Below, piece after piece: positions 8,801 through 16,356 of a stretch of DNA of 22,924 nt. Position numbers and translations under genes: made by a program. Source of the DNA: JBBDWJ01 sp040902925 (GTDB taxonomy: Bacteria > Acidobacteriota > Terriglobia > Bryobacterales > UBA6623). Location of the stretch: positions 1 through 22,924 of the forward strand of contig JBBDWJ010000195.1 of the NCBI GenBank assembly GCA_040902925.1, given 5' to 3'. The first letter of the stretch is position 1. Every line of letters starts with the position of its first letter. The notes beneath the pieces were generated by a model. The model did no database searches and was not told the DNA's origin. It saw nothing but the letters and a program-made list of their open reading frames with translations.

Positions 8801-8978
8801 CACCCGCGATGCGTTCCAGGACTACCTGCGGTATTACGATTCACACCCCGGCGAGGCCCGCAAGGCGATCGCGGCCGGGGAGTCCGAGCCCGACCCGCGT
8901 CTCGATCCGACCGAGCTTGCCGCGCTGACGATGGTCGCCAACCAACTGATGAATCTCGACGAGGTGTTGAACAAATGA
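5823..8978 (+). CDS. PSCyt1-PSCyt2 (DUF1549)-LamG-PSD1 (DUF1553) exported protein
   Basis: A 1051-residue exported protein. Residues 1-22 are a signal peptide (MKYLLGLLVFTFVALSVPASA). PSCyt1 follows with a heme-c motif CFHCH at 41-45; PSCyt2/DUF1549 runs about 150-365 and ends with a second motif, CATCH, at 329-333; a LamG/concanavalin-like domain occupies about 470-633 (WHHVVASYDG, LYLDGKPL); PSD1/DUF1553 covers about 720-1050 (NRLGLARWLVD, RVTVNRFWQEVFG, ERTNTPLQALVVMNDP). These proteins are abundant in Planctomycetes, Verrucomicrobia and some Acidobacteria and are thought to act in polymer binding or oxidation; the reaction is unknown. The ATG at 5823 begins the signal peptide and has AAGGTGG just upstream, so the longer open frame is rejected. 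It overlaps the DUF1501 gene by ATGA, the usual pairing. Confidence 0.95.
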   Translation: MKYLLGLLVFTFVALSVPASAADAETVDFQHQIRPLLSDNCFHCHGPDPETRMAGMRLDLREDAFNKRPNGTPIVPGDPQSSLVIQRIMQVDAALRMPPAYSHKELTPEQIALIRRWVEQGAVWSEPWALTKPKKATLPAVKDESWSRNPIDRFILARIEAEGLKPAAEADRRTLIRRVSLDLTGLPPSPEEIEAFLADSSPDAYEKLIDRLMKSPAYGEHRARYWLDAARYADTHGLHIDNYREMWLYRDWVIGAFNRNLRFDQFTVEQIAGDMLPNPTRDQLIATGFHRCNITTNEGGVIEDEVAAMYAKDRADTTGTVWLGLTVGCATCHDHKFDPIKQSDFYSLTAFFRNTTQKPLDGNIHDTPPVLVVPSDSDLARWKALPEELPASEAKLEEARRAAQPKIERWLRGRNRRIEKDLWDGKQTVPLGLDRKLDLPEGVTQRENEAGAPVLEFADDAALALENVPAPAVDEPFTIAAYFLLREAKGGRVLVSQQDPKDNGRGWRLEFQNGRPVLVLVGNEVDELSVRAKGGDESPKATENEWHHVVASYDGRRQRVGVQLYLDGKPLATDDGGTVIRTIQGEIRNSEPLLLGARVDDEGQRTGLLKGSIAGLRILKRSVTEAEARLLAQWDGVESASSKAYTQLDDHEREALAEYFLARRFDRYQKASERLAALREERRAILRRTPVTHVMHENPDSEAFAHILYRGMYDQPREKVNADTPSALPPMDSGLPHNRLGLARWLVDDENPLPARVTVNRFWQEVFGAGIVGTTEDFGSQGEPPTHPELLDWLAVEFRESGWDVQKLFKLMLTSAAYRQSAVATDEKIEKDPGNRLLSRGPQFRMDGEVIRDYALAAGGLLTRKIGGPSVKPYQPARIWETVAMDQSNTRFYKRDSGNQLYRRSLYTFWKRAAPPPSMVIFNAPTREECTVRRERTNTPLQALVVMNDPQFFEAARALAGNAMREAAAFDVRLDYMTARLVARPLDEKERTITRDAFQDYLRYYDSHPGEARKAIAAGESEPDPRLDPTELAALTMVANQLMNLDEVLNK

Positions 8979-10483
8979 GACCGTTTCAAGGGCTGCCCGA
9001 AAATATCCTGCCCGAAAAAGCCGTTGAGCAGGCCGTCCGCGCCGAGACACGCCGTCAGTTTTTTGCTCGCGGGGCTCGCGGTTTGGGGGCCGCCGCGCTC
9101 GCCACGCTCGCCGCGTCCGACCAGAGTGCGTTGGCCGCGGCTCGTGTGGAAGCGATCGGCGGCATCCCCGCCTTGCCGCATTTTCCGCCCAAGGCAAAGC
9201 GGGCCGTCTACCTTCACATGGTCGGCGCACCGCCGCAAATGGAGACCTTCGACTACAAACCGGCGATGGCGCAATGGTTCGACAAAGACCTGCCCGACTC
9301 CATCCGCAAGGGCCAGCGCCTCACCACCATGACCTCCAAGCAGGCGCGCTTTCCTATCGCGCCTTCCGCCTTCCAGTTCGCCCAGCACGGCCGCAGCGGG
9401 GCATGGGTATCGGAACTGCTGCCGAACATGGCCAAGATGGTCGATGACATCGCGATCATCCGCTCGATGCACACTGACGCGATCAACCACGAGCCCGCCA
9501 TCACGTTTTTCCAAACCGGACGCCAGATCTCCGGCCGCCCTTGTATCGGGTCCTGGGTCGCGTATGGCCTGGGCAGCATGAATCGCGACCTGCCTACCTT
9601 CGTCGTGCTCAACGCCAGCCATACGCATCCAAAGGCAAACGTGCAGGCGATCTCGGCGAAGTTCTGGTCGTCGGGATTTCTTTCCGCAAAGTATTCGGGC
9701 GTGGCGCTTCGCGCCGGCGCAGACCCCGTGCTCTATGTGAGCAATCCGGATGGCGTGCCGGCGGAGGTCCGCCGCCGCATGCTCGACGCGCTCGGCGAGA
9801 TGAATCAGATCCGCCACCAGCAGATCGGGAATCCGGAGACGCTCGCGCGCATCGAGCAGTACGAAATGGCTTTCCGGATGCAATCTTCGGTTCCAGAGCT
9901 GACGGACCTCTCCGGCGAGCCTGAGCACACCTACGAACTCTATGGGGAGGAAGCCCGCAAGCCCGGCACGTTTGCCCACAGTTGTCTGCTGGCGCGGCGT
10001 CTCATCGAACGCGACGTCCGTTTTGTTCAGATCTACCACCGCGGGTGGGACGTTCATGGCCTGCTGCCGCAGGTGCTGCCGAGCCAGTGCAAAGACGTTG
10101 ATCAGCCAAGCTACGGGCTGGTGCAGGATCTTAAACAACGCGGCCTGCTTGACGACACCGTAGTCATTTGGGCCGGTGAGTTTGGCCGCACCATTTACAG
10201 CCAGGGCGAGTTGACCGACAAGACCTACGGCCGCGATCACCACCCGCGCTGTTTTTCTCTATGGCTGGCGGGTGGCGGGATCAAGGGCGGCGTCGTACAC
10301 GGCGAGACGGACGAGTTCTCGTACAACATCGTCAGCGATCCGGTTAATGTCACGGATTTCCAGGCCACGCTGCTGCATCTGTTCGGCGTCGACCACAAGC
10401 GTTTCACCTTTCAGTACCAAGGCCTCGACCAGAAACTGACTGGCGTTGAGCCGGCCCATGTTGTCAAAGCGGTTCTGAGTTAG
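8975..10483 (+). CDS. DUF1501 Tat-exported sulfatase-fold protein
   Basis: A 502-residue DUF1501 protein, distantly related to the alkaline phosphatase/sulfatase superfamily. A twin-arginine signal is clear: TRRQFF at 25-30 followed by GARGLGAAALATLAA. Family landmarks are HMVGAPPQMETFDYKP from residue 81 (normally GGPSQ.D.FDPKP, so this copy varies at the Gly-Gly-Pro-Ser step), a WDVHG block, VVIWAGEFGRT near 395, and GRDHHP at 419-424. Catalysis has not been shown for the family. Its ATG overlaps the upstream stop (ATGA, 8975-8978), so the PSCyt/PSD1 protein and this one are co-translated and probably work together in the periplasm or at the cell surface. Confidence 0.95.
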   Translation: MRPFQGLPENILPEKAVEQAVRAETRRQFFARGARGLGAAALATLAASDQSALAAARVEAIGGIPALPHFPPKAKRAVYLHMVGAPPQMETFDYKPAMAQWFDKDLPDSIRKGQRLTTMTSKQARFPIAPSAFQFAQHGRSGAWVSELLPNMAKMVDDIAIIRSMHTDAINHEPAITFFQTGRQISGRPCIGSWVAYGLGSMNRDLPTFVVLNASHTHPKANVQAISAKFWSSGFLSAKYSGVALRAGADPVLYVSNPDGVPAEVRRRMLDALGEMNQIRHQQIGNPETLARIEQYEMAFRMQSSVPELTDLSGEPEHTYELYGEEARKPGTFAHSCLLARRLIERDVRFVQIYHRGWDVHGLLPQVLPSQCKDVDQPSYGLVQDLKQRGLLDDTVVIWAGEFGRTIYSQGELTDKTYGRDHHPRCFSLWLAGGGIKGGVVHGETDEFSYNIVSDPVNVTDFQATLLHLFGVDHKRFTFQYQGLDQKLTGVEPAHVVKAVLS

Positions 10484-10647
10484 TCCCAGGCTAGTTCATC
10501 GAAAATACGGTTCCCCAAGAGGGGACAGAGGATGTGCGACTTTGAGGCGACACCGTCGCCGCCTGCTAAGATCCGTAAAGCGTACGTTGAGATATACTGC
10601 TATTGGCTGGCCAAGTTGGTCCGCCGCTTGCGCTACGAGGCGCTCCT

Positions 10648-11382
10648 ATGGTGTGGCTGTTCCGGATGGCCCTGTGTGCCGTCGCACTCACCACGTCGAT
10701 GTTGTGGGGGGATGCTCGTGTATCCCGAGATCGGGTCACACTTTGGGTGGAGTTGCCGAATGGGTTCGCGCCGCTAACCGTGCAGCAACTCGAGCGGGAA
10801 CTGCGGGCGATCGTCGAACCTGCCGGCGTTCAACTGGGGTGGCGGCGGCTTCCATCTGAAGCTGGCGCGGTAGTCGATGGCGAATCCATCGTGGTTCGAT
10901 TTCGCGGCGCATGCGCCCCTTCGTTCTCTTCCGGCGCGCGCAGGTCAGCAGCCGGATGGGCGCACACTTCCGATGGCGCCGTTCTTCCTTTCATAGAAGT
11001 TGACTGCGACCAAGTTTGGTCGGCAATCCAAACCAGACTTGAAAGTGATGCGGGCGTTCACCGGGAAATTTACCTTGGCCGGGCGCTGGGGCGTGTGGTG
11101 GCCCATGAGTTGTACCACGTCTTGGCCAACACTTCCGCGCACGGTTCGCAGGGCTTGACCAAGGCTCGTCTCGACACGCGGGATTTGATCACCGGAGAGT
11201 ACTCGCTGACTCATGGAGACCTGACGCCGCGAATCACCGATTCGTCTTTGTCTGTTGTTGTTTCAGGCAGGCCTACACCGCCTTCCGGCGCTTCTGGACG
11301 CCAAAGTTGGCGAGCGAGTCCCGCGGCATCACCAGAGAGTTCCCCGGTCCTTCCCGAGGAGACTTCCACCACAGGCCGGTAG
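10648..11382 (+). CDS. Secreted putative zinc metalloprotease (HExxH), unnamed family
   Basis: A 244-residue exported protein without a recognised name. The ATG at 10648 opens a signal peptide (MVWLFRMALCAVALTTSMLWG) and has GAGG 7 bases upstream, so it is preferred to the ATG at 10603. The core is AHELYHVLANTSAHGSQGL at 152-170: His153-Glu154-x-x-His157 with a third His165, a spacing seen in small acidobacterial proteins I recall as HEIGHLL..HS..GIM. His153, His157 and His165 are likely zinc ligands with Glu154 as the catalytic base. After residue 200 the sequence is Ser/Pro-rich and looks disordered. Cys89 and Cys120 could form a disulfide. It follows the DUF1501 gene by 164 bases, which include a weak 5-bp hairpin at 10512-10525. 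Protease activity is inferred from the motif only. Confidence 0.72.
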   Translation: MVWLFRMALCAVALTTSMLWGDARVSRDRVTLWVELPNGFAPLTVQQLERELRAIVEPAGVQLGWRRLPSEAGAVVDGESIVVRFRGACAPSFSSGARRSAAGWAHTSDGAVLPFIEVDCDQVWSAIQTRLESDAGVHREIYLGRALGRVVAHELYHVLANTSAHGSQGLTKARLDTRDLITGEYSLTHGDLTPRITDSSLSVVVSGRPTPPSGASGRQSWRASPAASPESSPVLPEETSTTGR

Positions 11383-11392
11383 CATCCACCGC

Positions 11393-12073
11393 TCAATCGG
11401 CTTGATCGGGTAGTGCTTCCCATTCCGCCCAGGAGATATTGCGTCCGGGGTAGGCGACCGTTTCGAATGGCCACTCGGAATCGATCCACTCGATTGTCCA
11501 GGAGTAGAGAAGTTCGTCGAACCCGTCGTCGAATTCCGCCTTCGTGACCCACAGTTGCACCGCCGCATCGTAGCCAGGTTTACCCGCTGGCCGGACGTAG
11601 ACGCAGCCTCGCTCGCGCGAGCCGTCCACGGTAAGGACCGCGTAGGCGAACGATTCGCGGGCGTCGAAGCGGCGTTTTTCGTTGGCCATGTCTTCGGCGG
11701 CGTCATCGATCGTCAGCCCCTCGCGCGGCCATTTGTCGGTGCGGGTGAACGTCTTCTGCAAGTGCTCGATGCTCGACATGTAGGCGTCGTAGTCGGCTTG
11801 CATCACATCGGGGCCGAGGGGCTTCAGGATGAACCCGTCGCCTTCTGCCGAAACCGGCGGCTCGAAATCCTGCGGGATGAAGGCAGCCACTTGCTCCGTC
11901 GTCACGGCGCCGCCAGCCGTGGCGTCTCCCGGCGCAGGCGCTTCCGTAGCGCAACCGGCGAGCAATAGGCCCGATATTGCCGTGCAGCACAGAAACGCGC
12001 CGCGGCTCAGGCTCGGGTTATTCAGGTTTGGCGCAGGTTTCGTTTCCCGCGAAGTCGGTCGCGCAAACTTCAT
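11393..12073 (-). CDS. Lipoprotein with GNAT-like domain
   Basis: A 226-residue protein with a lipobox (GLLLAGC, Cys41) after a long 23-residue n-region, then a linker rich in Ala, Gly and Thr. Residues about 80-215 resemble a GNAT acetyltransferase subgroup: FILKPLGPDVMQADYDAYMSS, the helix block near 123-142, SFAYAVLTVD, GCVYVRP, DAAVQLWV and WPFETVAYPGR. The classical acetyl-CoA loop (Q/RxxGxG/A) is not evident. An exported lipoprotein with an acetyltransferase-like fold is odd, since acetyl-CoA is absent outside the cytoplasm, so it may be a non-catalytic derivative. The ATG at 12073 has GAAGGAG just upstream and lies inside the end of the FG-GAP gene (56-base overlap), so it is probably translated from the same transcript. 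Confidence 0.75.
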   Translation of the reverse strand: MKFARPTSRETKPAPNLNNPSLSRGAFLCCTAISGLLLAGCATEAPAPGDATAGGAVTTEQVAAFIPQDFEPPVSAEGDGFILKPLGPDVMQADYDAYMSSIEHLQKTFTRTDKWPREGLTIDDAAEDMANEKRRFDARESFAYAVLTVDGSRERGCVYVRPAGKPGYDAAVQLWVTKAEFDDGFDELLYSWTIEWIDSEWPFETVAYPGRNISWAEWEALPDQAD

Positions 12074-13586
12074 AAGCTCCTTCTCGCCCAGGGGCGTTCA
12101 CCCGCCATAGCTGCTCGCCATACCAGGTCATCGGAATTCGGTCACCGGCCACAACGAGCGCAACTTCCTTGAGATCGAACGGCCGCAGCGGGGCTTTGCT
12201 GTCATGCACTCGCGCGCGCACGACGCCGTTTGCGCTCCCCACGAGCGTGATGACGGGCCCAGCCGTATCCACCGGCAGGTTCTTTCCGAAAAAGACTTTC
12301 TCGTCTTCAAAGCCGTCGACCTCGCCTTGCGCCATCACGATATCCAGCCTTCCATCGCCGTTCAGGTCGGCCAAGGCGATGCAGAGCGTACCCTTGGTTT
12401 CGGGCCCCTCGACGACATCGGTCGCGACCTTGAAAACAGCCGCTCCGTCGTTGATGAGAAGGCGGTCTGGGCCGCTGAGCGATCCCAAAAGAATGTCGGC
12501 ATCGCCGTCGGAATCGTAATCGAGGTAAACGACGCGGTTGTCGTCGTAGCCGAGGTTTTCCGCGTCGGGCAGCGAGGTTGGCGTCGAGTGCAGAAAGCCG
12601 CCTTTGCCGTCATTGAGGAAGATGTTCTCGCGATGCGAGCCGCGTTGGCCCTCTATCTCGCCGCCATCGTTGATCGTGGCGGTATCGAGGTATCCATCGC
12701 CATTCAGATCCATCGGCTCGAACTCGTAGTTGTTCGTGAACTGCGGCATGCGCCCAGCAGTCACGTCGGTGTAGCGCCCATTGCCATCGTTTTCGAACAG
12801 AAACGAGCCTGCGCCGAGCTTCGAGCTGATCATCAGATCGAGATCGTAGTCGTTGTCGACATCGGCGAACTCCAGGTCCCAACAGAAGCGGACCCTTACG
12901 CCGGGCAGCCGCTCGGAGGTGGCGTCGGAAAACTTCCCATTGCCGTCATTGAGCCACAGCCGCGTCTGTCCGCCCTCGTTTTCCATCGGATTGCCGGGAC
13001 CCCAATCGGCGAGGGCGAGATCGAGGTCTCCATCGAGATCAACGTCGCCGAATTCGACGTCGCCCAGGCTCAGCGGCATTGCCGGAAGATGCGTCCGCGT
13101 CACGTCCTCGAACTTTCCGGCGCCTCTTCCCAGAAGCAGGCGGCTCTGTGTCTGATACGTGGCGCCGAAGAAGATATCGGTGTTGCCGTCACCATTGACG
13201 TCGGCGGTTTTAATGACGCGAACGAGCATTCCCGCGGTGCCGAAGATCTCCTCGGTCACTTCGCGGAACGGTTTGCCGGGGCCTTCGTTGAGGAAGATGC
13301 GGCTGGGAACCGGACTACCCGGCTCGCGGTAGTTGCCTCCATTGGCGAACAGGATGTCCACGAGGCCGTCGCCGTTCAGGTCGGCCAGCTCGACTTTATT
13401 GGTCCACTCGCCGGTCGGTCCGATGGCCCCGGCCGTGGCGTCCGACCAAAGCTCAGCGGTCGCAACCGGCTCGCGCGAGGTCTCGGACTCGATCTTTGGC
13501 TCTGCGGCTGACTGGCAGCCGAACAAGGAGAAAGCGATCGCACAGACGGCCGAAGCCAGCGGCATCTCTTGCAGACAGACGTTCAT
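12018..13586 (-). CDS. FG-GAP/VCBS seven-repeat propeller lipoprotein
   Basis: A 522-residue exported protein. A lipobox LFGC (Cys24) follows a hydrophobic stretch, although the n-region has no Lys or Arg, which is unusual. Seven calcium-loop motifs are readable in order: DLNGDGLVD, DVNGDGNTD, DVDLDGDLD, DVDNDYDLD, DLNGDGYLD, DYDSDGDAD and DLNGDGRLD, matching a seven-bladed integrin-type propeller. About 85 residues at the C-terminus form an Ig-like segment ending with a Cys pair (YEVCATDFAGNETC). Such proteins bind ligands or carbohydrates at the surface; there is no catalytic signature. The ATG at 13586 overlaps the stop of the hydrolase gene (ATGA) and has GGAGG 10 bases upstream; the longer frame to 13613 is not needed. 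It shares its 3' end with the GNAT-like lipoprotein gene. Confidence 0.92.
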   Translation of the reverse strand: MNVCLQEMPLASAVCAIAFSLFGCQSAAEPKIESETSREPVATAELWSDATAGAIGPTGEWTNKVELADLNGDGLVDILFANGGNYREPGSPVPSRIFLNEGPGKPFREVTEEIFGTAGMLVRVIKTADVNGDGNTDIFFGATYQTQSRLLLGRGAGKFEDVTRTHLPAMPLSLGDVEFGDVDLDGDLDLALADWGPGNPMENEGGQTRLWLNDGNGKFSDATSERLPGVRVRFCWDLEFADVDNDYDLDLMISSKLGAGSFLFENDGNGRYTDVTAGRMPQFTNNYEFEPMDLNGDGYLDTATINDGGEIEGQRGSHRENIFLNDGKGGFLHSTPTSLPDAENLGYDDNRVVYLDYDSDGDADILLGSLSGPDRLLINDGAAVFKVATDVVEGPETKGTLCIALADLNGDGRLDIVMAQGEVDGFEDEKVFFGKNLPVDTAGPVITLVGSANGVVRARVHDSKAPLRPFDLKEVALVVAGDRIPMTWYGEQLWRVNAPGREGAYEVCATDFAGNETCAKPE

Positions 13587-14596
13587 GGAGCTGTTGCCTC
13601 CGACTGATTCCACATCGAGGCGCGCTGGCGGTCCTCGATTTCCTTTCGCCGCGCGCGCAACTCTTCCCAGATTTTTGGCGTCACGGGGTAGATCGTCATG
13701 TCGCGCAACGCGATCCGCGGCAGCTCGCCTTTGAGATCACGGACAACGTCCTGCAGCTCGAGCAGATGACCTCGCGACAGCTCTAGGCGGTGTTCGTTGG
13801 GCTGATAGATCGACCCGATCGGATACTCGAGATAGGGCGTGTCGGTCTGCTCGATATGGCAGCCGAGAACGTGCGTCACCACACGATTGCGCGTGAAGTC
13901 GAGCATGCGCTGAATGCTTGCTTTGAATGCGTCGGGCTCGTTGATGTAGAGGCGGCCCGGGTAGACGATGTCGCCCGTCATCAGGATGCCGGTTTGACGA
14001 TCGTAGACTGCGATCGAGGCCTCTTGATGCCCGGGAACGCCAAAAATCTCGAGCACACGATTGCCGAGGTCGTAGTTGACCACTTGCTCGGGCCAGCGCG
14101 TGAAGCCGAAGAATTTCTTGACCTCATCCAGCTCCGCGGAGACGAAGGTCACGTTGGGCCGGTTCTTGAACTGCGCGTCGCCCGCGGTATGGTCGCTGTG
14201 GTTGTGGGTGTGAACGACCTCCAGCGGAATCGAATCACGGCCTTTGCGCTTGAGCCACTTCGCGACGGTCTCATTGACGGCGCGAAACACTTCCGCGACG
14301 CCCGCGCCGGTGTCGAACAGAATCGCTTTCTCGTCTCCGAAGATCAGATAGAGGAACGGCTTCTCATAGTGCGAGCAGCCCGACTGCCGCAGGATATAGA
14401 GATCTTCGTTGTACTCGTGAACCTGGAACTCGGGGACTTCCATGCACTTGGGTCCGCCGACGATCCAGTCGTCCGGTAAGGCGCCGGGTTGCACGCCGGC
14501 GCCGTCGGGCTCGGGTACCTGGGCGATCGTCAGAGTGATGCCGAGCAGAAGCGCCAGAGTCACGCTGTGCACGAGCGAGTTTTTGGGCGGGTGCAT
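13583..14596 (-). CDS. Exported metallo-beta-lactamase-fold hydrolase
   Basis: A 337-residue MBL-fold protein with an N-terminal signal (residues 1-25, SVTLALLLGITLTIAQ). The metal site is complete: HNHSDH at 131-136 (His131, His133, Asp135, His136), His190 in VPGHQEAS, Asp209 in MTGDIVYPG and His247 in LGCHIEQ. This is the binuclear-zinc hydrolase set of the glyoxalase-II/lactonase branch, so the reaction is hydrolysis of an ester, lactone or thioester in the periplasm. The substrate is unknown. The C-terminal 90 residues are a helical tail. It starts 6 bases after the symporter stop and overlaps the FG-GAP gene by ATGA, so transport, hydrolysis and surface binding are probably one unit. The Shine-Dalgarno sequence is weak, consistent with coupling to the symporter. 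Confidence 0.92.
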   Translation of the reverse strand: MHPPKNSLVHSVTLALLLGITLTIAQVPEPDGAGVQPGALPDDWIVGGPKCMEVPEFQVHEYNEDLYILRQSGCSHYEKPFLYLIFGDEKAILFDTGAGVAEVFRAVNETVAKWLKRKGRDSIPLEVVHTHNHSDHTAGDAQFKNRPNVTFVSAELDEVKKFFGFTRWPEQVVNYDLGNRVLEIFGVPGHQEASIAVYDRQTGILMTGDIVYPGRLYINEPDAFKASIQRMLDFTRNRVVTHVLGCHIEQTDTPYLEYPIGSIYQPNEHRLELSRGHLLELQDVVRDLKGELPRIALRDMTIYPVTPKIWEELRARRKEIEDRQRASMWNQSEATAP

Positions 14597-14602
14597 CGTC
14601 TT

Positions 14603-16069
14603 TTAATCCCCCTCAGTTTGCAGGGCTTCGCCGCCAAATGTCGAAGCCGTCTCAAAAACCACGTGATGGCGGCTCGGCTCGCGTCCATCGGCCAACAGGC
14701 ACGCCGGGAAGAAGACCAGCGCGCTAACCACTGGCGGCAGCAGCGTGTCTAGGCCGGCCAATTCCTCGGGCACAGTGAACGCGCAAAGGATGCGTGCGGC
14801 GGTGCCGCAGAGAATCGACGCCATCGCGCCCGTCGGATTGGCTTTGGGCCAATACACGCCCATGAACAGCGGCACCACACAGCCGGCGAACACGATGTCG
14901 AAAGCGAGCACCAACAACAGGCCGGGCTCGGGACGATACCAGGCAAACAGCGTGCCGCCGATCGTCATTGGGGCCGCGACAATGCGCGTGTAGGTCAACA
15001 GCTTGTGGTCGTCGAGTTTGACTGTCTTCCAGCGCTGGATGATGTTGCGGGCAATCACAGCCGAAGTCGCCAGGATTGCACCGTCGCAGGTGGACATGGA
15101 CGCGCCGACAACGCCGATCATTACCAGCAGTCCTATCCAGAACGGCGCATGCCCGGCGGCCGTCAGGGTTGGCAGGACCATGCGGTTGTCGCTGATCGCG
15201 CCGACGACTTCGTGGGAAACCAGGCCCGCGAAGCTGGCGGTAACGCCTGTGACGATGGTGATTACGCCCGCGTAGTAGCAGGCCTTGCGGGCGGTGCCCG
15301 GCGAGCGCGCCGCGAAGACGCGCTCCATGAAATCGAGCGCCATGCAGTTGCCAAAAGCGAGTGAAATGATGACCGACCAGTTGAGCAGGCCGCCGTTTGC
15401 GAGCGTGGTGAGGCCGCTGAGATCGGTGTGCGCCGCCGGCAGCGACGCCAAGGCACCCTGCCAGTCCTGCGTTAGAAGAATCCACGCCGCCAGCAGAAAA
15501 AAGCCGGCGATCGCAATGTAGATCTGGATGAAGTCCGTCCAGATTGCCGCGTAAAGTCCCCCGGCGATGGTATAGACGAAAACCACAAGCGAGCCGAAGA
15601 TAAGCGAAAACGTGTAGTCCCAACCGGCTACGACGGACAGAATCCAGCCCAGCGCCGCGAGGTTGCCTGCCAGCAGGATGGAGAAGGAAACGGCGGTGAT
15701 GAGCGAGGCGGCGAGCTCGGTTTTGGGGCCGTAGCGGCGGTAGAAGAAATCCGGCAGCGTGATCAGGTCCATACGGTTCAGCGGCGCGGCCAGGAATCTT
15801 CCTACGACGAAAAGGCTTAGTCCGAGCCCCAAAGGCAGCGCCATGCCGGACCAGAATCCACCCTCGAACGTCAGCCCTGTGTTGCCGAGCGTGGCGTTCC
15901 CGTCGATGGCCTGCGCGGCGAGCGTCGTTCCGATGACCAGAAAGGGCATCGACTTGCCGCAGATCAGAAATCGTTTCCCCGAACCATGAACGAACTTGGA
16001 GGTATAAACGCCGACGAAAAACGACAGCGCTATAAAGGCCATCAACGGCCAAAATATCGGATTCTCCAT
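14603..16069 (-). CDS. Sodium:solute symporter (SSS family)
   Basis: A 488-residue polytopic membrane protein of the sodium:solute symporter (LeuT-fold) family; about 13 hydrophobic segments can be traced from IFWPLMAFIALSFFVGVY to PVVSALVFFPACLLA. Family marks are AIDGNATLGNTGLTFEGG in the first repeat, DFFYRRYGPKTE, and YTIAGGLYAAIWTDFIQ. The substrate cannot be read from sequence; relatives carry sugars, carboxylates, amino acids or urea-like solutes. The ATG at 16069 begins at the first membrane helix and has AAGGGA 5 bases upstream, so the in-frame start at 16114 is rejected. It is the first gene of the four-gene minus-strand operon down to 11393. Confidence 0.95.
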   Translation of the reverse strand: MENPIFWPLMAFIALSFFVGVYTSKFVHGSGKRFLICGKSMPFLVIGTTLAAQAIDGNATLGNTGLTFEGGFWSGMALPLGLGLSLFVVGRFLAAPLNRMDLITLPDFFYRRYGPKTELAASLITAVSFSILLAGNLAALGWILSVVAGWDYTFSLIFGSLVVFVYTIAGGLYAAIWTDFIQIYIAIAGFFLLAAWILLTQDWQGALASLPAAHTDLSGLTTLANGGLLNWSVIISLAFGNCMALDFMERVFAARSPGTARKACYYAGVITIVTGVTASFAGLVSHEVVGAISDNRMVLPTLTAAGHAPFWIGLLVMIGVVGASMSTCDGAILATSAVIARNIIQRWKTVKLDDHKLLTYTRIVAAPMTIGGTLFAWYRPEPGLLLVLAFDIVFAGCVVPLFMGVYWPKANPTGAMASILCGTAARILCAFTVPEELAGLDTLLPPVVSALVFFPACLLADGREPSRHHVVFETASTFGGEALQTEGD

Positions 16070-16328
16070 TCCGATCCCTTTCTGTGCGCAGCGGGGGAGG
16101 ACGGCCGGACGCACTCCGGTTACGGCTGCTGCGAACGGTGATCCGACACGGAGCGAAATCTTCCGACAGGGAAGTGGGATGCAGGTTCAAGACCTGCTAA
16201 ACGGGGGTGCAGCGCAAGGCCGCGAGGCCATGCTCATCCGCGCGCAATCCGCGGACAACTGCTCTAACGGGGAAACGTTCGAACGGGGAATCGGAGACGA
16301 CTCTGTCTCGAAGAACTACTTAGGCTGA

Positions 16329-16356
16329 AGTATATCACTCAGGCAAACTTGCGCAA
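16329..16356 (-). promoter_or_regulatory. Weak sigma-70-like promoter candidate for the symporter operon
   Basis: On the minus strand, TATACT (16329-16334, 5 of 6 to the -10 consensus) lies 16 bases after TTGCGC (16351-16356, 3 of 6 to the -35). It overlaps the stop of the CbiX-DUF362 gene and would give a leader of about 250 bases before the symporter start. No other clear promoter was seen in the 16070-16338 gap, which otherwise looks structureless. Confidence 0.25.

Noticed and set aside
8834..10243. Minus-strand open frame (469 codons) opposite the DUF1501 gene
   Set aside because: No recognisable domain, and it lies opposite the conserved DUF1501 coding sequence; composition shadow.
12204..13511. 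Plus-strand open frame (435 codons) opposite the FG-GAP gene
   Set aside because: It arises from the complement of the repeated Asp/Gly-rich calcium loops; no independent evidence of coding.
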